A stretch of 64,000 nt of DNA from Methanobacteriota archaeon (GTDB lineage: Archaea; Thermoplasmatota; Poseidoniia; Poseidoniales; Thalassarchaeaceae): assembly GCA_018650285.1 (NCBI GenBank), contig JABIGF010000021.1, positions 62,001 to 126,000 on the forward strand. Reading direction: 5' to 3'. Below the pieces are notes generated by a model that did no database searches, was not told the origin of the DNA, and saw only the letters and a program-made list of their open reading frames with translations. Position numbers and translations under genes: made by a program. Positions 10,406 through 18,907 of this stretch are shown in pieces. How positions within the stretch are numbered: position 1 is the stretch's first letter; each line of letters starts with the position of its first letter.

Positions 10406-11803
10406 TTAATTAGAAGAAAATAATGATTTAATCCAACTAATAAGTCCCCCACTTCGAACGGTCTTTTCGACCTTTGAACCGACCGGTTGTCGCAAAATTA
10501 AATCGCCATCACGACCTAAATCATTGTAGGGGAATTCGAACCTGAAATTCATGAATAGGATTAAATTATCCATGTTTTTAAAGACTGAACTAATTCGGTA
10601 GCCGAATTTTGTTTTGAATTGATTCCCCACATCAGCATAATTTGCAGGGAGTTCAATTTCGGCTAAAAATGGGATGCTTTTTTCAACTTTAGGTGGCAGT
10701 TGATAAATTGAAATTTTTAATTTATCTAAATTATTTTCACTAAGAGCCTGTTTGAAATCTGCCAACGACATTTTTTGCGCTGTTGTTCGCTTTTTTGTTT
10801 CATTTTTTGAATCGGATTTATTCCCCTTAGGTGTAGCAGAACTTGACTGATTACTACTTTGGGTGACAGGATTGTTTTGACTCTCCTTTTTTGACTCTGA
10901 CTGACTCGCAGCCCCACTACCCTTGCCCGAAGCGGAAACTACTGCCGAGCGGAGATGAACATCGACTGGTTGTCCTTTAACCAAATCGACCTTTAATTCG
11001 CCTCCCATCAACTCAACTAGTTGCTCATGGAATGGATTACTCGTTTTGATATTCATCGCCCCCATTAACTCCTTTCGATTAGCAAATTGACAACCAATAT
11101 TTTCACCTACGAGGGCAGTTATCTCAGAAGCAAGAAGGCCATAATTAACTGACCCATCGGATAACCTTGCCCTCACTGCATTACGGAAAGCTTTGCGTGA
11201 TTTCCTAACCGTTGGCAATTCTCCACTTTTCATTTGGGCTTCAGAGCCTTTTTTCTGTTTTGTCTGTGGTGTTTTTTTGGTTTTTTTCTCATCACCAGCA
11301 TTTGTCTCTTTTACCTTTTTATCGGGTTTTTTTGACGGTTTAGGCACTTCAAAAGAAGGGTTTGGCAAGAAGATATCGCCTGCAAACGTGTATGAAATAA
11401 CCTTTGCATCTCGCCATTTGTAGAATCCTTCCTCGCCACTATCTGGATACTTTGAAACATGGTCTTTCATCCTATCATTTGTCACAGCGAATGCTCCTTG
11501 CTGCCAAGCAAAGTGTAGCCAATAATCATCATCATGATCTTGAGAAGGAACTGAAACAACAGTGCCCTTAGCCTTTAACCCGCGTAAGAGGGCTGGATTG
11601 TCTACTCCCTTCTTTCCTGCATTATCGCTCAGATAATGGCGTGGCACAAAAGCATACACTTCGTATCCTAAATCAGCATAATAGGTAATTGCGGTAACAA
11701 TACCCGAGGCTGATGCTGGCCACTTATTCCCTGAATGACTCATGCCCACATTGGGCCCATCAATCACAATCAATACTCTAGACTCATCTGCGTTTTCTGC
11801 CAA
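10406..11803 (-). CDS. NYN/Zc3h12a (Regnase)-like ribonuclease with basic linkers and C-terminal domain
   Basis: Residues about 9-150 form a PIN/NYN nuclease core: 'VLIVIDGPNVG' supplies the first Asp and Asn, 'DHDDDYWLHFAWQQG' the acidic cluster, and 'AVTNDRMKDH' the last acids. This spacing matches the Zc3h12a-like RNase family, which cuts single-stranded RNA with Mg. A Lys/Thr-rich linker (about 155-205) leads to a predicted helical domain (about 205-290), a Ser/Asn/Lys linker and a distinct C-terminal domain (about 345-465). The start is TTG at 11803: the upstream codon is TAA, no ATG occurs before the nuclease motif, and a GGAGG SD lies 9 nt upstream. It sits between two surface-protein genes on the same strand. 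Substrate unknown. Confidence 0.8.
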   Translation of the reverse strand: MAENADESRVLIVIDGPNVGMSHSGNKWPASASGIVTAITYYADLGYEVYAFVPRHYLSDNAGKKGVDNPALLRGLKAKGTVVSVPSQDHDDDYWLHFAWQQGAFAVTNDRMKDHVSKYPDSGEEGFYKWRDAKVISYTFAGDIFLPNPSFEVPKPSKKPDKKVKETNAGDEKKTKKTPQTKQKKGSEAQMKSGELPTVRKSRKAFRNAVRARLSDGSVNYGLLASEITALVGENIGCQFANRKELMGAMNIKTSNPFHEQLVELMGGELKVDLVKGQPVDVHLRSAVVSASGKGSGAASQSESKKESQNNPVTQSSNQSSSATPKGNKSDSKNETKKRTTAQKMSLADFKQALSENNLDKLKISIYQLPPKVEKSIPFLAEIELPANYADVGNQFKTKFGYRISSVFKNMDNLILFMNFRFEFPYNDLGRDGDLILRQPVGSKVEKTVRSGGLISWIKSLFSSN

Positions 11804-11809
11804 TTAGCA

Positions 11810-11824
11810 ACCCCTCCTAGGGGT
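11810..11824 (-). promoter_or_regulatory. hairpin ACCCCT-nnn-AGGGGT enclosing the SD of the NYN gene
   Basis: A perfect 6-bp inverted repeat with a 3-nt loop. In the minus-strand mRNA it reads ACCCCT AGG AGGGGT, so the GGAGG SD is held in the loop and 3' stem just before the TTG start. Opening of the hairpin would be needed for ribosome access, which suggests translational control. The remainder of the 152-base gap up to 11955 holds GC-rich short stems (GCCC/GGGC) but no clear gene. Confidence 0.45.
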
Positions 11825-11955
11825 AAAGACTCAACATCTAGACCTCGTGAATAGTGATGAAAGCCCCTCTTCAGGGCCGCCATCGAATTCTACGCGTCCG
11901 ACCTAAGTCGTTGAATCGCCCTGATGCGGGCTCTATTAGAACCCTCTGAATACAA

Positions 11956-14916
11956 TTAATCATCGATTAATTCAATTTCATCCAAATCTTCGTCAACTGC
12001 TTCTTCTTCTGAGTCGCCCATTAATTCTTCATCAGTAACAGCATCAGGTAGGTCAAATAGTTCATCTTCATCATCTAGATATTCCTCTTCTTCTTCCCAT
12101 TCATTTGTCCGACGCTTACGGCCAGCAATTGCTGCTACAATCAACAATACAAAACCTGCAAGCATCATCTTGGTTGTTGTTCTCATGTTGCTAAGTTCAT
12201 TTGTAATCCTAGTTGTAGGATTATTTATTTCTACTCTAATATCAACATCTGCTTCAGCATTGTATTCATCAGAATAACCTGTAGTGAATGATTGTGGTTT
12301 CCCTATGACTTTGATAGTATGAAAGTCACCATGCCGTGCATCACTTGATGATGACACGTGTAAATTGAATGTAATTTCCGAAAAGGCTGGCACTAATACC
12401 AATGATGATTGAGTATCTGGATTCTGAGCCGTTGCAGCCCAACCACTTGGCGCCTCAGCAGTAAGAACGACTTGCATATCCGTATTACCCTCATTCTTGA
12501 GTCGCATTGTGTAATCAGTAGTATCACCTGGGAGCATTGGTTGGTTTGCTGAAACTTGAACTATCTTCAGCGCAGGAACTCCCTCTCCTACTCCTATACT
12601 AATAGGGAGGTCAAAGAAACGCGGCGTTCCTGAACCAGTTGATTCTTCAATACGTAGGTAAATGGTGTGATTTGCAGCTAATACTTGGTTTGTCAAATGA
12701 ATCTCTAACCAGAATTCTTCAGAGTCCCCTGCTGTCATTTGCATTACCGGCATTGGGTCATTATCAAGATTAGTAATCATATAATCCCAAAGAGTGTAAC
12801 GCCCTTCTTCAGCGTCAGCATTACGATCGTAATCAGCCGGATTGACTATTCTCCAATCAATTAATGTATTTTCGTCACCTGATGTTTGAGTAGCTTCTAT
12901 CCTCATTCTAACATCTATGTACTCATCACTATCATCATTCAAACAGTTCTCATACTCAATGTGACCTAGCCCATTTGAGGCTCCATCACAATCGAAGACT
13001 ACTACCGCTTGCATTCCATTTGTTCTATGCGGGGTGAATTGAATAATAGCTGAAAGCGAGGTATTACCAGCACTGGAAAATTCCACCTCCAACAAACCAA
13101 AATCTGGGTCATCAGGCTGACCTGAAGGATTGACGTAAAGAATCAATACATAATTTGAGTGGCGAGGTAATGTAGGAGTATGCCACAGCCCATCATTAGG
13201 GTCTTGAGTAATCATCTGTCCGGTTTGATTATCAACAAAGTAGAACACAGTCCCACGTGGCTTCTGAGTAACATCAAATCTGAATTCATCAGAATCAAAA
13301 CCCGTGTTGAATAGTTCAATGTAAAAAGGAGTGGGGGGCCCTAAATCATCAACAAACTGAGGCACCGTTACATCAAAAGATTCCGGCCTAGAAGAATTGT
13401 AGATTTGGTTTTCATGCTCAGTATCCCAAAGAGAAATCATTGGCGGAGCAAAAACATCTAGTTTCTCAAGTGTGATTTGAATCATGGTATAATGAACTTC
13501 GGCGCCGCTGGTGTTGTACGCTCTAACAGAAATATCTAGACGAGGAGGAGCATTACCCAATTCAGTAGGTGCTTCCAAAGTCAACTGGGCTGTCACTTCA
13601 TTCCCACCATCAGAAAGTGAATATCCCTCAGGGCGGTCAAATTGTGCCAACCAACTTGAATCAAGGCTTGTTTGAACTGCTAACTCAACATCCAAAGATG
13701 AACCTGAAGAACCTGTGTGCCTCAGTACTAATTGAATTGGAGTAGTCTGGTCTGGGGCGATATACTCTGTATTTCGGTCAGCAGCATTTCTCACATGAAC
13801 GCCATACTGCTCAACCACTACTTCTTCATGCTCAAAAACGAATGGATTCGGACCTTGTATGTCTAATACTGAAAGTGTCAAAGAATAAACTCCAGATTGA
13901 ATACCCGATGGATATGTCCATGTATAACTACCAACAAGTCCGCCATTGTCATTGGTTAACTCGGCGTTGTTGAAAGTGTGGTCAACGGGGTAACTTCCAT
14001 CAGGTGCTCGTAACTGTACACTAACTTGAGTGACATCTTCTCGACCTAGGGCATTCAATACATCAATCTTGAATTCCATTGCACGCTCATCAGGGAGGGC
14101 ATTTGGGAACCATTCCAATGTTTCAGGGTCGGTCCAAAGAGCACCTTCTGTGAAAATTCTAACTTCACTTCCTGCAGCAGCATTAGACCAAAATTCCATC
14201 ATTGAATAATCATCAGAAGAGTCAGGGTCACCCCACATTACTTCTGCATCACAAGATGGGCCACCAAATGGATTACCACCACCTTGGCCTTCACAAGAAG
14301 ATTCTGCTGAAATTTCTAGAGTCAAAGCCCCTCCACTCGGAATCGTCTTGTATTGATCACCGGGCCATTGTAATCTAACGATTTCTTGATGCCATCCACA
14401 ACCAAATAAATCGTCACAAGCACTCTGCTCCTTCTGAGTGGTGGCAACTGTTTCAGAACCTCCTGAAGATGATTCGATTCTCAAAGTAAAGGTGTAAGTT
14501 GCAGTCTGCTGTTGTGAACCTGCTGTAGCCTTGAGGAATATGTTGACTGGAATCTCCCAACCACTGCTACCACCAGAAGCAGCCCTGCCACCTATTGGCA
14601 TATCTGCTAATACCGTCCTTGTTCGGAATTCTAGTGTATCTGTCAAAGCTGAGGCGTTGCTTTGGCCGTTGTTGGGTGTTTTTGTTGTGAGGTATCCATC
14701 GCCTCCTGCGGTTGAATTTCTTTTATCGATGAAAATATTGTATAGTTTCATCGGAATCTCTTCGCCAGAAAAACGCTGTTCTTGAACTGCTACGAGCGAT
14801 TCTTGAGTAGTAGTAGCATATGGGGCGAGTAATGTTGACAACATCACACAGACGAGAAACAAGGATGCAGTTGAGACGCCTCTTGCTGATTGCGAGAGAG
14901 ATGCTGATAGTTCCAC
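11956..14916 (-). CDS. 986-aa exported, membrane-anchored surface protein with acidic cytoplasmic tail
   Basis: The start is GTG at 14916. A signal/anchor segment (about residues 14-34) is followed by a long beta-rich ectodomain with Ig-like and CARDB/NEW3-like stretches; the clearest is near the C-terminus ('LPGDTTDYTMRLKNEGNTDM', about 840-900), which resembles NEW3-type domains of S-layer-associated and protease-linked archaeal proteins. One transmembrane helix (about 913-931, 'MMLAGFVLLIVAAIAG') precedes 'RKRR' and a 50-residue tail that is mostly Asp and Glu. The topology is therefore outside to inside with a cytoplasmic acidic tail. No catalytic motif is seen. The function is unassigned; a structural or adhesion role on the cell envelope is inferred. 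Confidence 0.8.
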   Translation of the reverse strand: MELSASLSQSARGVSTASLFLVCVMLSTLLAPYATTTQESLVAVQEQRFSGEEIPMKLYNIFIDKRNSTAGGDGYLTTKTPNNGQSNASALTDTLEFRTRTVLADMPIGGRAASGGSSGWEIPVNIFLKATAGSQQQTATYTFTLRIESSSGGSETVATTQKEQSACDDLFGCGWHQEIVRLQWPGDQYKTIPSGGALTLEISAESSCEGQGGGNPFGGPSCDAEVMWGDPDSSDDYSMMEFWSNAAAGSEVRIFTEGALWTDPETLEWFPNALPDERAMEFKIDVLNALGREDVTQVSVQLRAPDGSYPVDHTFNNAELTNDNGGLVGSYTWTYPSGIQSGVYSLTLSVLDIQGPNPFVFEHEEVVVEQYGVHVRNAADRNTEYIAPDQTTPIQLVLRHTGSSGSSLDVELAVQTSLDSSWLAQFDRPEGYSLSDGGNEVTAQLTLEAPTELGNAPPRLDISVRAYNTSGAEVHYTMIQITLEKLDVFAPPMISLWDTEHENQIYNSSRPESFDVTVPQFVDDLGPPTPFYIELFNTGFDSDEFRFDVTQKPRGTVFYFVDNQTGQMITQDPNDGLWHTPTLPRHSNYVLILYVNPSGQPDDPDFGLLEVEFSSAGNTSLSAIIQFTPHRTNGMQAVVVFDCDGASNGLGHIEYENCLNDDSDEYIDVRMRIEATQTSGDENTLIDWRIVNPADYDRNADAEEGRYTLWDYMITNLDNDPMPVMQMTAGDSEEFWLEIHLTNQVLAANHTIYLRIEESTGSGTPRFFDLPISIGVGEGVPALKIVQVSANQPMLPGDTTDYTMRLKNEGNTDMQVVLTAEAPSGWAATAQNPDTQSSLVLVPAFSEITFNLHVSSSSDARHGDFHTIKVIGKPQSFTTGYSDEYNAEADVDIRVEINNPTTRITNELSNMRTTTKMMLAGFVLLIVAAIAGRKRRTNEWEEEEEYLDDEDELFDLPDAVTDEELMGDSEEEAVDEDLDEIELIDD

Positions 14917-14928
14917 GGCTATGCCGTG
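14914..14928 (-). promoter_or_regulatory. hairpin CACGGC-TAT-GCCGTG containing the GTG start codon
   Basis: A perfect 6-bp inverted repeat with a 3-nt loop. On the minus-strand mRNA the last three bases of the 3' arm are the GTG start of the 986-aa gene, so the start codon itself would be base-paired in the folded leader. It belongs to the set of start-proximal hairpins described in the findings. Confidence 0.45.
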
Positions 14929-15160
14929 TCAACGGTCCGTTAAAGGGTTCATGGTTCAAAGCACAAAATGTGCGTCATTCCCAACCCTCAATAATTGTGG
15001 CGAATAGTAGACTAAATCAAAGCCGACAAATGACAAAAACGGGGGCAAAAGTAGATTTGAAATTATCTCGTTGAGATGTTGCAATATTCAATCATTACCA
15101 CATCACTTTCAGCCTTCATCCGTTTACTTGAAGTCTGAGGCGTATCCCCGTGCCAATCAA

Positions 15161-15247
15161 GCAGGGGTTGCCAAGCTTGGTCAACGGCGCCGGACTTAAG
15201 CTCCGGTCTCAAGAGGTTCGAGGGTTCGAATCCCTCCCCCTGCACCA
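15161..15247 (+). tRNA. tRNA-Leu (anticodon TAA), CCA encoded
   Basis: The acceptor stem GCAGGGG/CCCCTGC pairs fully. The D arm is GCC...GGC, the anticodon stem CCGGA/TCCGG carries loop CTTAAGC (anticodon TAA, reading UUA and UUG), and the T arm GAGGG-TTCGAAT-CCCTC is perfect. A 13-nt variable region with CTC/GAG pairing marks a class II tRNA, as expected for leucine. Discriminator A is followed by a genome-encoded CCA (15245-15247). No intron is seen. The gene lies alone between the 986-aa gene (divergent) and folB (convergent). Confidence 0.97.
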
Positions 15248-15251
15248 AAAT

Positions 15252-15262
15252 ACTATATTTTT
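15252..15262 (+). terminator. T-rich terminator after tRNA-Leu
   Basis: An AT-rich tract ending in five T residues follows the tRNA CCA by a few bases, matching the oligo-T termination used by archaeal RNA polymerase. It also lies just past the stop of the convergent pterin gene. Confidence 0.5.
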
Positions 15263-15270
15263 CAACTGAA

Positions 15271-15690
15271 TTAGTTGCGCGGATAATCTGGTTTTAACCG
15301 CATCATACGACATCCAATTTCACTAGAATCTGAATATACATCCAGTTTAGTTGCGGTTACTGCTGCTGCAACAACTTCAATCTGCGCAAGAAATGTATCC
15401 AGTAAATCGGCAACAAGAGATTCTAGCAAGTTGACTCGAACACCTGCAACTTTGTCATTAATCCTACCTCGTATGAAATCATAATCAAGAACTTGATCAA
15501 TTGCATCTTCATTGGGAGAATCAGCCCCTGCCAAGTAAATATCAACATCAAATCGAATTCTTTGTGTAACTCCTTGCTCATCTTCATTGACACCAATTTC
15601 TAATTCAACGATAAAATTTCGTAGTTGCAAAGTGGTTAATGCGAAGCCAACCTGTTCCACTAACTGACGTTCAAACTCAAATGATTCCAA
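15271..15690 (-). CDS. folB: dihydroneopterin aldolase (FolB)-like protein
   Basis: The 139-aa product has the FolB/T-fold layout. 'IGVNEDEQGVTQRIRFDVD' matches the bacterial 'IGV..wE...Q....D' segment, 'DYDF' supplies the active-site Tyr, 'NLLESLVADLL' the pterin-anchoring Glu and 'TKLDVY' the catalytic Lys. The family cleaves 7,8-dihydroneopterin to 6-hydroxymethyl-dihydropterin and glycolaldehyde, or epimerises it. Archaeal methanopterin makers use the unrelated MptD, so a bacterial-type protein here is notable. The start is TTG at 15690, directly after the upstream stop, with a GGTGA SD inside the end of the FolM-like gene, so the two are translationally coupled. No nearby ATG offers an alternative. 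Substrate stereochemistry cannot be told. Confidence 0.8.
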   Translation of the reverse strand: MESFEFERQLVEQVGFALTTLQLRNFIVELEIGVNEDEQGVTQRIRFDVDIYLAGADSPNEDAIDQVLDYDFIRGRINDKVAGVRVNLLESLVADLLDTFLAQIEVVAAAVTATKLDVYSDSSEIGCRMMRLKPDYPRN

Positions 15691-16440
15691 TTACTCACCT
15701 CTCTCGTAAAGCACATCTCGGTCACGCCGATTGAATCTCTCGCCGCCATCCACGAATATCACCTGTCCGGTTACACCTTTTGCATTAACAAGGAATACGA
15801 CCGCATCGGCAATATCTTGAGCAGTAGCGCCACGCTCTAGTGGAGTACTATCATGCACCTCTTCAAAATCAGATATTGAGGCGTGCGGAGAGGGCAAAAT
15901 TAAACCTGGAGCAATGCCATTTACTCTAGTGCTAGGTGCAAGGCCAATTGCCAACGATTCTATGAGCCCCCCAAGGGCCACTTTGGAAGTGGTGTAAGAA
16001 AGATAATCTGGGTTTGGATTTTGTAATTTATTATCCAATATATTTACTATACAACCATCTACTAAATTTGGTTGTTTAGATAATTCCTCACATAGGATAA
16101 GTGGGGCTAATGTATTGATTGCTATAGACTGATTGAATAGATTACAATCTAATGAGCCAATTGTATCATATTCAAACAATGAAGCATTGTTAATAAGGAT
16201 GTTTATTTGACCAAATATTTTGCTTGCATTTTCAAATAATAATTGCACTTCATGAGTGTTATCTAAATTGGCTTTAATGGTAGCCGCTTTTGATATTTTA
16301 TTGAGTTCTTCTGCAAGAGATTTTGCTGAGTCTTCTGAGTTGTAATAATGAATGATTACTGAGTGACCTGATTGTGCCAAAGTGCGGCAAATTTCAGCAC
16401 CTATTCTACGACTACCGCCGGTAACTAATGCGACCCCCAT
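15691..16440 (-). CDS. SDR-family pteridine/dihydromonapterin reductase (FolM/PTR1-like)
   Basis: This is a classical short-chain dehydrogenase of 249 aa. The N-terminal nucleotide motif is 'TGGSRRIG', and the double Arg at this site is characteristic of the NADPH-dependent pteridine reductase branch (PTR1, FolM). 'NILINNAS' is the structural NNA motif; the Tyr-x-x-x-Lys catalytic pair is 'YTTSK', and 'VDGG' closes the fold. PTR1/FolM reduce dihydropterins to tetrahydropterins. The next gene on the strand is FolB-like with no gap, which supports a pterin substrate over a generic SDR role. folP is elsewhere in the window (49804). It is transcribed divergently from lipA across a 193-base region. 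Confidence 0.75.
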   Translation of the reverse strand: MGVALVTGGSRRIGAEICRTLAQSGHSVIIHYYNSEDSAKSLAEELNKISKAATIKANLDNTHEVQLLFENASKIFGQINILINNASLFEYDTIGSLDCNLFNQSIAINTLAPLILCEELSKQPNLVDGCIVNILDNKLQNPNPDYLSYTTSKVALGGLIESLAIGLAPSTRVNGIAPGLILPSPHASISDFEEVHDSTPLERGATAQDIADAVVFLVNAKGVTGQVIFVDGGERFNRRDRDVLYERGE

Positions 16441-16633
16441 CTAATCACCGTTAAATTAAGCGATATGCCATTGTGTCTTGAGCCTACCGCGTTGAATTGA
16501 ATGTCCTTTGAAATCAAAGCCTTAACTTCAACCACCCCTCCCCTTCGGTTTGGAGATCTAGTTGGCAGGCCATCACCTACCTCAATCAGACGCTGCCGGT
16601 TCACAATCAGGCGGTTGTGGCGGGGCTGCTCGA

Positions 16634-17620
16634 ATGACTGTAGAGGAACGACGGAAATCCGAAAGAAAGAGGCTTCCTACTTGGTTTAGAACGACATTAC
16701 CAGTAGGTGAAGCGCAAAAACGCTTCAATGAAACAAAATCTAGAGTGAATGAAAATAGCCTCCACACTGTATGTGAAGAAGCTCGTTGCCCCAATGTACA
16801 CGATTGCTGGGGGCGAGGCACGGCAACCTTCATGATTGCTGGACAAGAATGTACTCGCGCATGTAGATTCTGTGCTGTTGGCACAATAAAGACGCCTCCG
16901 CCTCTAGATGAAGATGAACCAGCGAAATTAGCCCAGGCTGTTGCCAACATGGGCATCTCTCATGCAGTCATCACCGTAGTCAATAGAGATGACCTAGATG
17001 ACGGCGGAGCAAGTCACTACAAACAGTGTATTAATGCAGTTAAAAATCAGGCGCCAAATGTGACTTTAGAATTTCTCTGTTCAGACTTAGATGGAAATAT
17101 GTCAGCACTTGCCGACTTGCTACATGAAACCCCACTTTCAGTGTTTGCACATAATGTTGAATGTGTGCCAAGATTAGATGAAAGCGTGCGTGATTCGCGC
17201 GCCTCATTTAATCAATCAATATCTATCTTAAAAGAAGCAAAAAAACTTCGCCCAGACATCCTCACAAAGAGCAGTTTGATGGTCGGAATTGGTGAAACTG
17301 ACGATGAAATTGAAGAGGCGATGAGTTTGCTTCGTGAAGCTGGTGTTGACATCATCACACTTGGACAATATCTTCAACCATCATGGAAGCATTTGGCTGT
17401 CGAGCGCTTTCCAACTCCTGAACAATTCTCTCAATGGGATGAGTACGCCCGCGCTAGCGGATTCAAGGCAGTTGCAAGTGGACCACTAGTACGCTCATCG
17501 TACCGTGCAGGCTTGTTGCTTTCTGAGGCAAAAGGCGGCCAACCTGTCGCCACTCTAGGCACCAATAGTGCGGCTGTAACCAATTTCTCCTCCAGCCCAT
17601 CTAAAGATGGGCCCGCATGA
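16634..17620 (+). CDS. lipA: lipoyl synthase
   Basis: This radical-SAM enzyme inserts two sulfurs into protein-bound octanoyl groups to make lipoyl cofactor. The auxiliary cluster cysteines are in 'VCEEARCPNVHDC', the radical-SAM CxxxCxxC is 'CTRACRFC', and the C-terminal 'RSSY' Ser ligand is present, so all expected ligands are visible. The length (328 aa) is normal when read from ATG 16634 ('MTVEERRKSERKRLPTWF'). The ORF-track start at 16562 adds 24 residues of low-complexity sequence unlike the family. It is the first gene of the lipA-E1a-E1b-E2-E3-lipB run, supplying the cofactor for the E2 encoded three genes later. The operon promoter must lie in 16441-16633. Confidence 0.95.
   Translation: MTVEERRKSERKRLPTWFRTTLPVGEAQKRFNETKSRVNENSLHTVCEEARCPNVHDCWGRGTATFMIAGQECTRACRFCAVGTIKTPPPLDEDEPAKLAQAVANMGISHAVITVVNRDDLDDGGASHYKQCINAVKNQAPNVTLEFLCSDLDGNMSALADLLHETPLSVFAHNVECVPRLDESVRDSRASFNQSISILKEAKKLRPDILTKSSLMVGIGETDDEIEEAMSLLREAGVDIITLGQYLQPSWKHLAVERFPTPEQFSQWDEYARASGFKAVASGPLVRSSYRAGLLLSEAKGGQPVATLGTNSAAVTNFSSSPSKDGPA
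17595..17612 (+). promoter_or_regulatory. inverted repeat GCCCATCT-AA-AGATGGGC at the lipA/E1-alpha junction
   Basis: A perfect 8-bp inverted repeat with a 2-base loop, inside the last codons of lipA and 44 bases ahead of the E1-alpha start. No T-run follows directly, so it is not an obvious terminator. It could act as an intercistronic processing or attenuation hairpin that sets the lipA to dehydrogenase ratio. Confidence 0.35.
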
Positions 17621-17655
17621 AAATCATCATAGTCATACCCCTAAGAGGAGATTAC

Positions 17656-18897
17656 ATGACAGGGGAGGCGCAGGATGGGAGATTGGACGGCTTCACAGTT
17701 CCAGATGCACCTCGTAGACCTGGTGAACAAGCGCATTTTGAACCTTGGACTTTCACCCCTCAAGACCTAAATCGACCAGATCCAAAGACTTGTACATCAG
17801 CAGACACATCTGAACACGCTTCAGGTTTAGTTAGAGTTCTAGATGATGATGGTATTGCCAGTGGTGCTTGGCATCCAAATCTCAGTCCAGATGAATTGCG
17901 CCAAGGACTTGAGATGATGTGTCGTCTCCGAATTTTTGATGACCGAATGATGAAGATGCAACGCACTGGAAAACTCTCATTTTACATGCGGTCATTGGGC
18001 GAAGAAGCAATTGCGATTTCACAAACAATGGCCTTGCAAGAACACGATTGGCTATTCCCAACCTACCGGCAACCTGGCTGCCAATTTGTCCGAGGGCGCA
18101 GTATGGTTAGCATGATTAATCACTGCATCGGCAATGTTGAAGATAATGTCAAAGGGCGTCAAATGCCAGTTCATTACACATATCGAGAAGGACACTACAT
18201 CTCTGTTTCAAGCCCAGTCGGGACTCAATTTTCACAAGCCGTTGGAGTCGCTATGGCAAGCGCCTACAAAGGTGAAGACCAAGCAACGATAACATGGATA
18301 GGAGATGGCGCTAGTGCTGAAGGAGATTACCACTACGCAGTCAACTTTGCTAGCATTTTCAAACCGCCAGTCATTCTTTGCGTTGTCAATAATCAATGGG
18401 CTATTTCCACCCACCGACATTTTGCCTCAGGAGGAAATAATTTCGCTACTAGAGCATTGCCATACGGCATCCCTTCATTCAGAGTTGATGGTAATGATTT
18501 CCTCGCCCTTTATTCAGTCACCAAGTGGGCAAGAGAGAGGGCTTCCGCAGGAATGGGCGCCACTCATATTGAAATCTTGACATATCGAGCAGGTGCACAC
18601 AGCAGTAGCGACGATGCAAGTCTTTATCGTCCTGCAGACGAACATGAACATTGGCCCGGGGGCGACCCAATTGACCGGCTTAAGAATCACCTAATCACTA
18701 CTGGCGAGTGGAGCGAGGAAAAACAAATTGCTCTAGAACAGCAACTCGACGAGGAAGTTGTCGCCGCATACAAAGAAGCGGTAACACACGGTGATTTGGC
18801 GAATGGACCTTGGCCACCAGCCAGCACCATCTTTACTGAAGTATACGAAGAAGTACCTTGGCATATCCAAGAACAAAGAGAGGAGTTAGGAAAGTGA
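17656..18897 (+). CDS. pdhA: 2-oxoacid dehydrogenase E1 component, alpha subunit
   Basis: This is the thiamine-diphosphate subunit of the pyruvate or branched-chain 2-oxoacid dehydrogenase complex. The TPP/Mg motif is 'GDGASAEGDYHYAVNFA...NNQWAIST', the usual GDG...NN layout, and 'MRSLGEEAIAI' precedes it as in BCKDH/PDH alpha chains. The start is placed at ATG 17656 because a GAGGAG SD stands 6-8 nt upstream; the track start at 17617 overlaps lipA and lacks this. The chain is 413 aa. E1-beta follows within 10 bases. Substrate preference cannot be read: the sequence style leans to the BCKDH/acetoin/PDH alpha group, and archaeal homologues include branched-chain enzymes. Confidence 0.92.
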   Translation: MTGEAQDGRLDGFTVPDAPRRPGEQAHFEPWTFTPQDLNRPDPKTCTSADTSEHASGLVRVLDDDGIASGAWHPNLSPDELRQGLEMMCRLRIFDDRMMKMQRTGKLSFYMRSLGEEAIAISQTMALQEHDWLFPTYRQPGCQFVRGRSMVSMINHCIGNVEDNVKGRQMPVHYTYREGHYISVSSPVGTQFSQAVGVAMASAYKGEDQATITWIGDGASAEGDYHYAVNFASIFKPPVILCVVNNQWAISTHRHFASGGNNFATRALPYGIPSFRVDGNDFLALYSVTKWARERASAGMGATHIEILTYRAGAHSSSDDASLYRPADEHEHWPGGDPIDRLKNHLITTGEWSEEKQIALEQQLDEEVVAAYKEAVTHGDLANGPWPPASTIFTEVYEEVPWHIQEQREELGK

Positions 18898-18907
18898 GGT
18901 GATTGTG

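Noticed and set aside
11845-11925. Possible C/D-box RNA: GTGATGA followed by CTGA in the gap before the NYN gene
   Set aside because: No convincing C'/D' boxes or terminal stem; the boxes are short enough to arise by chance.
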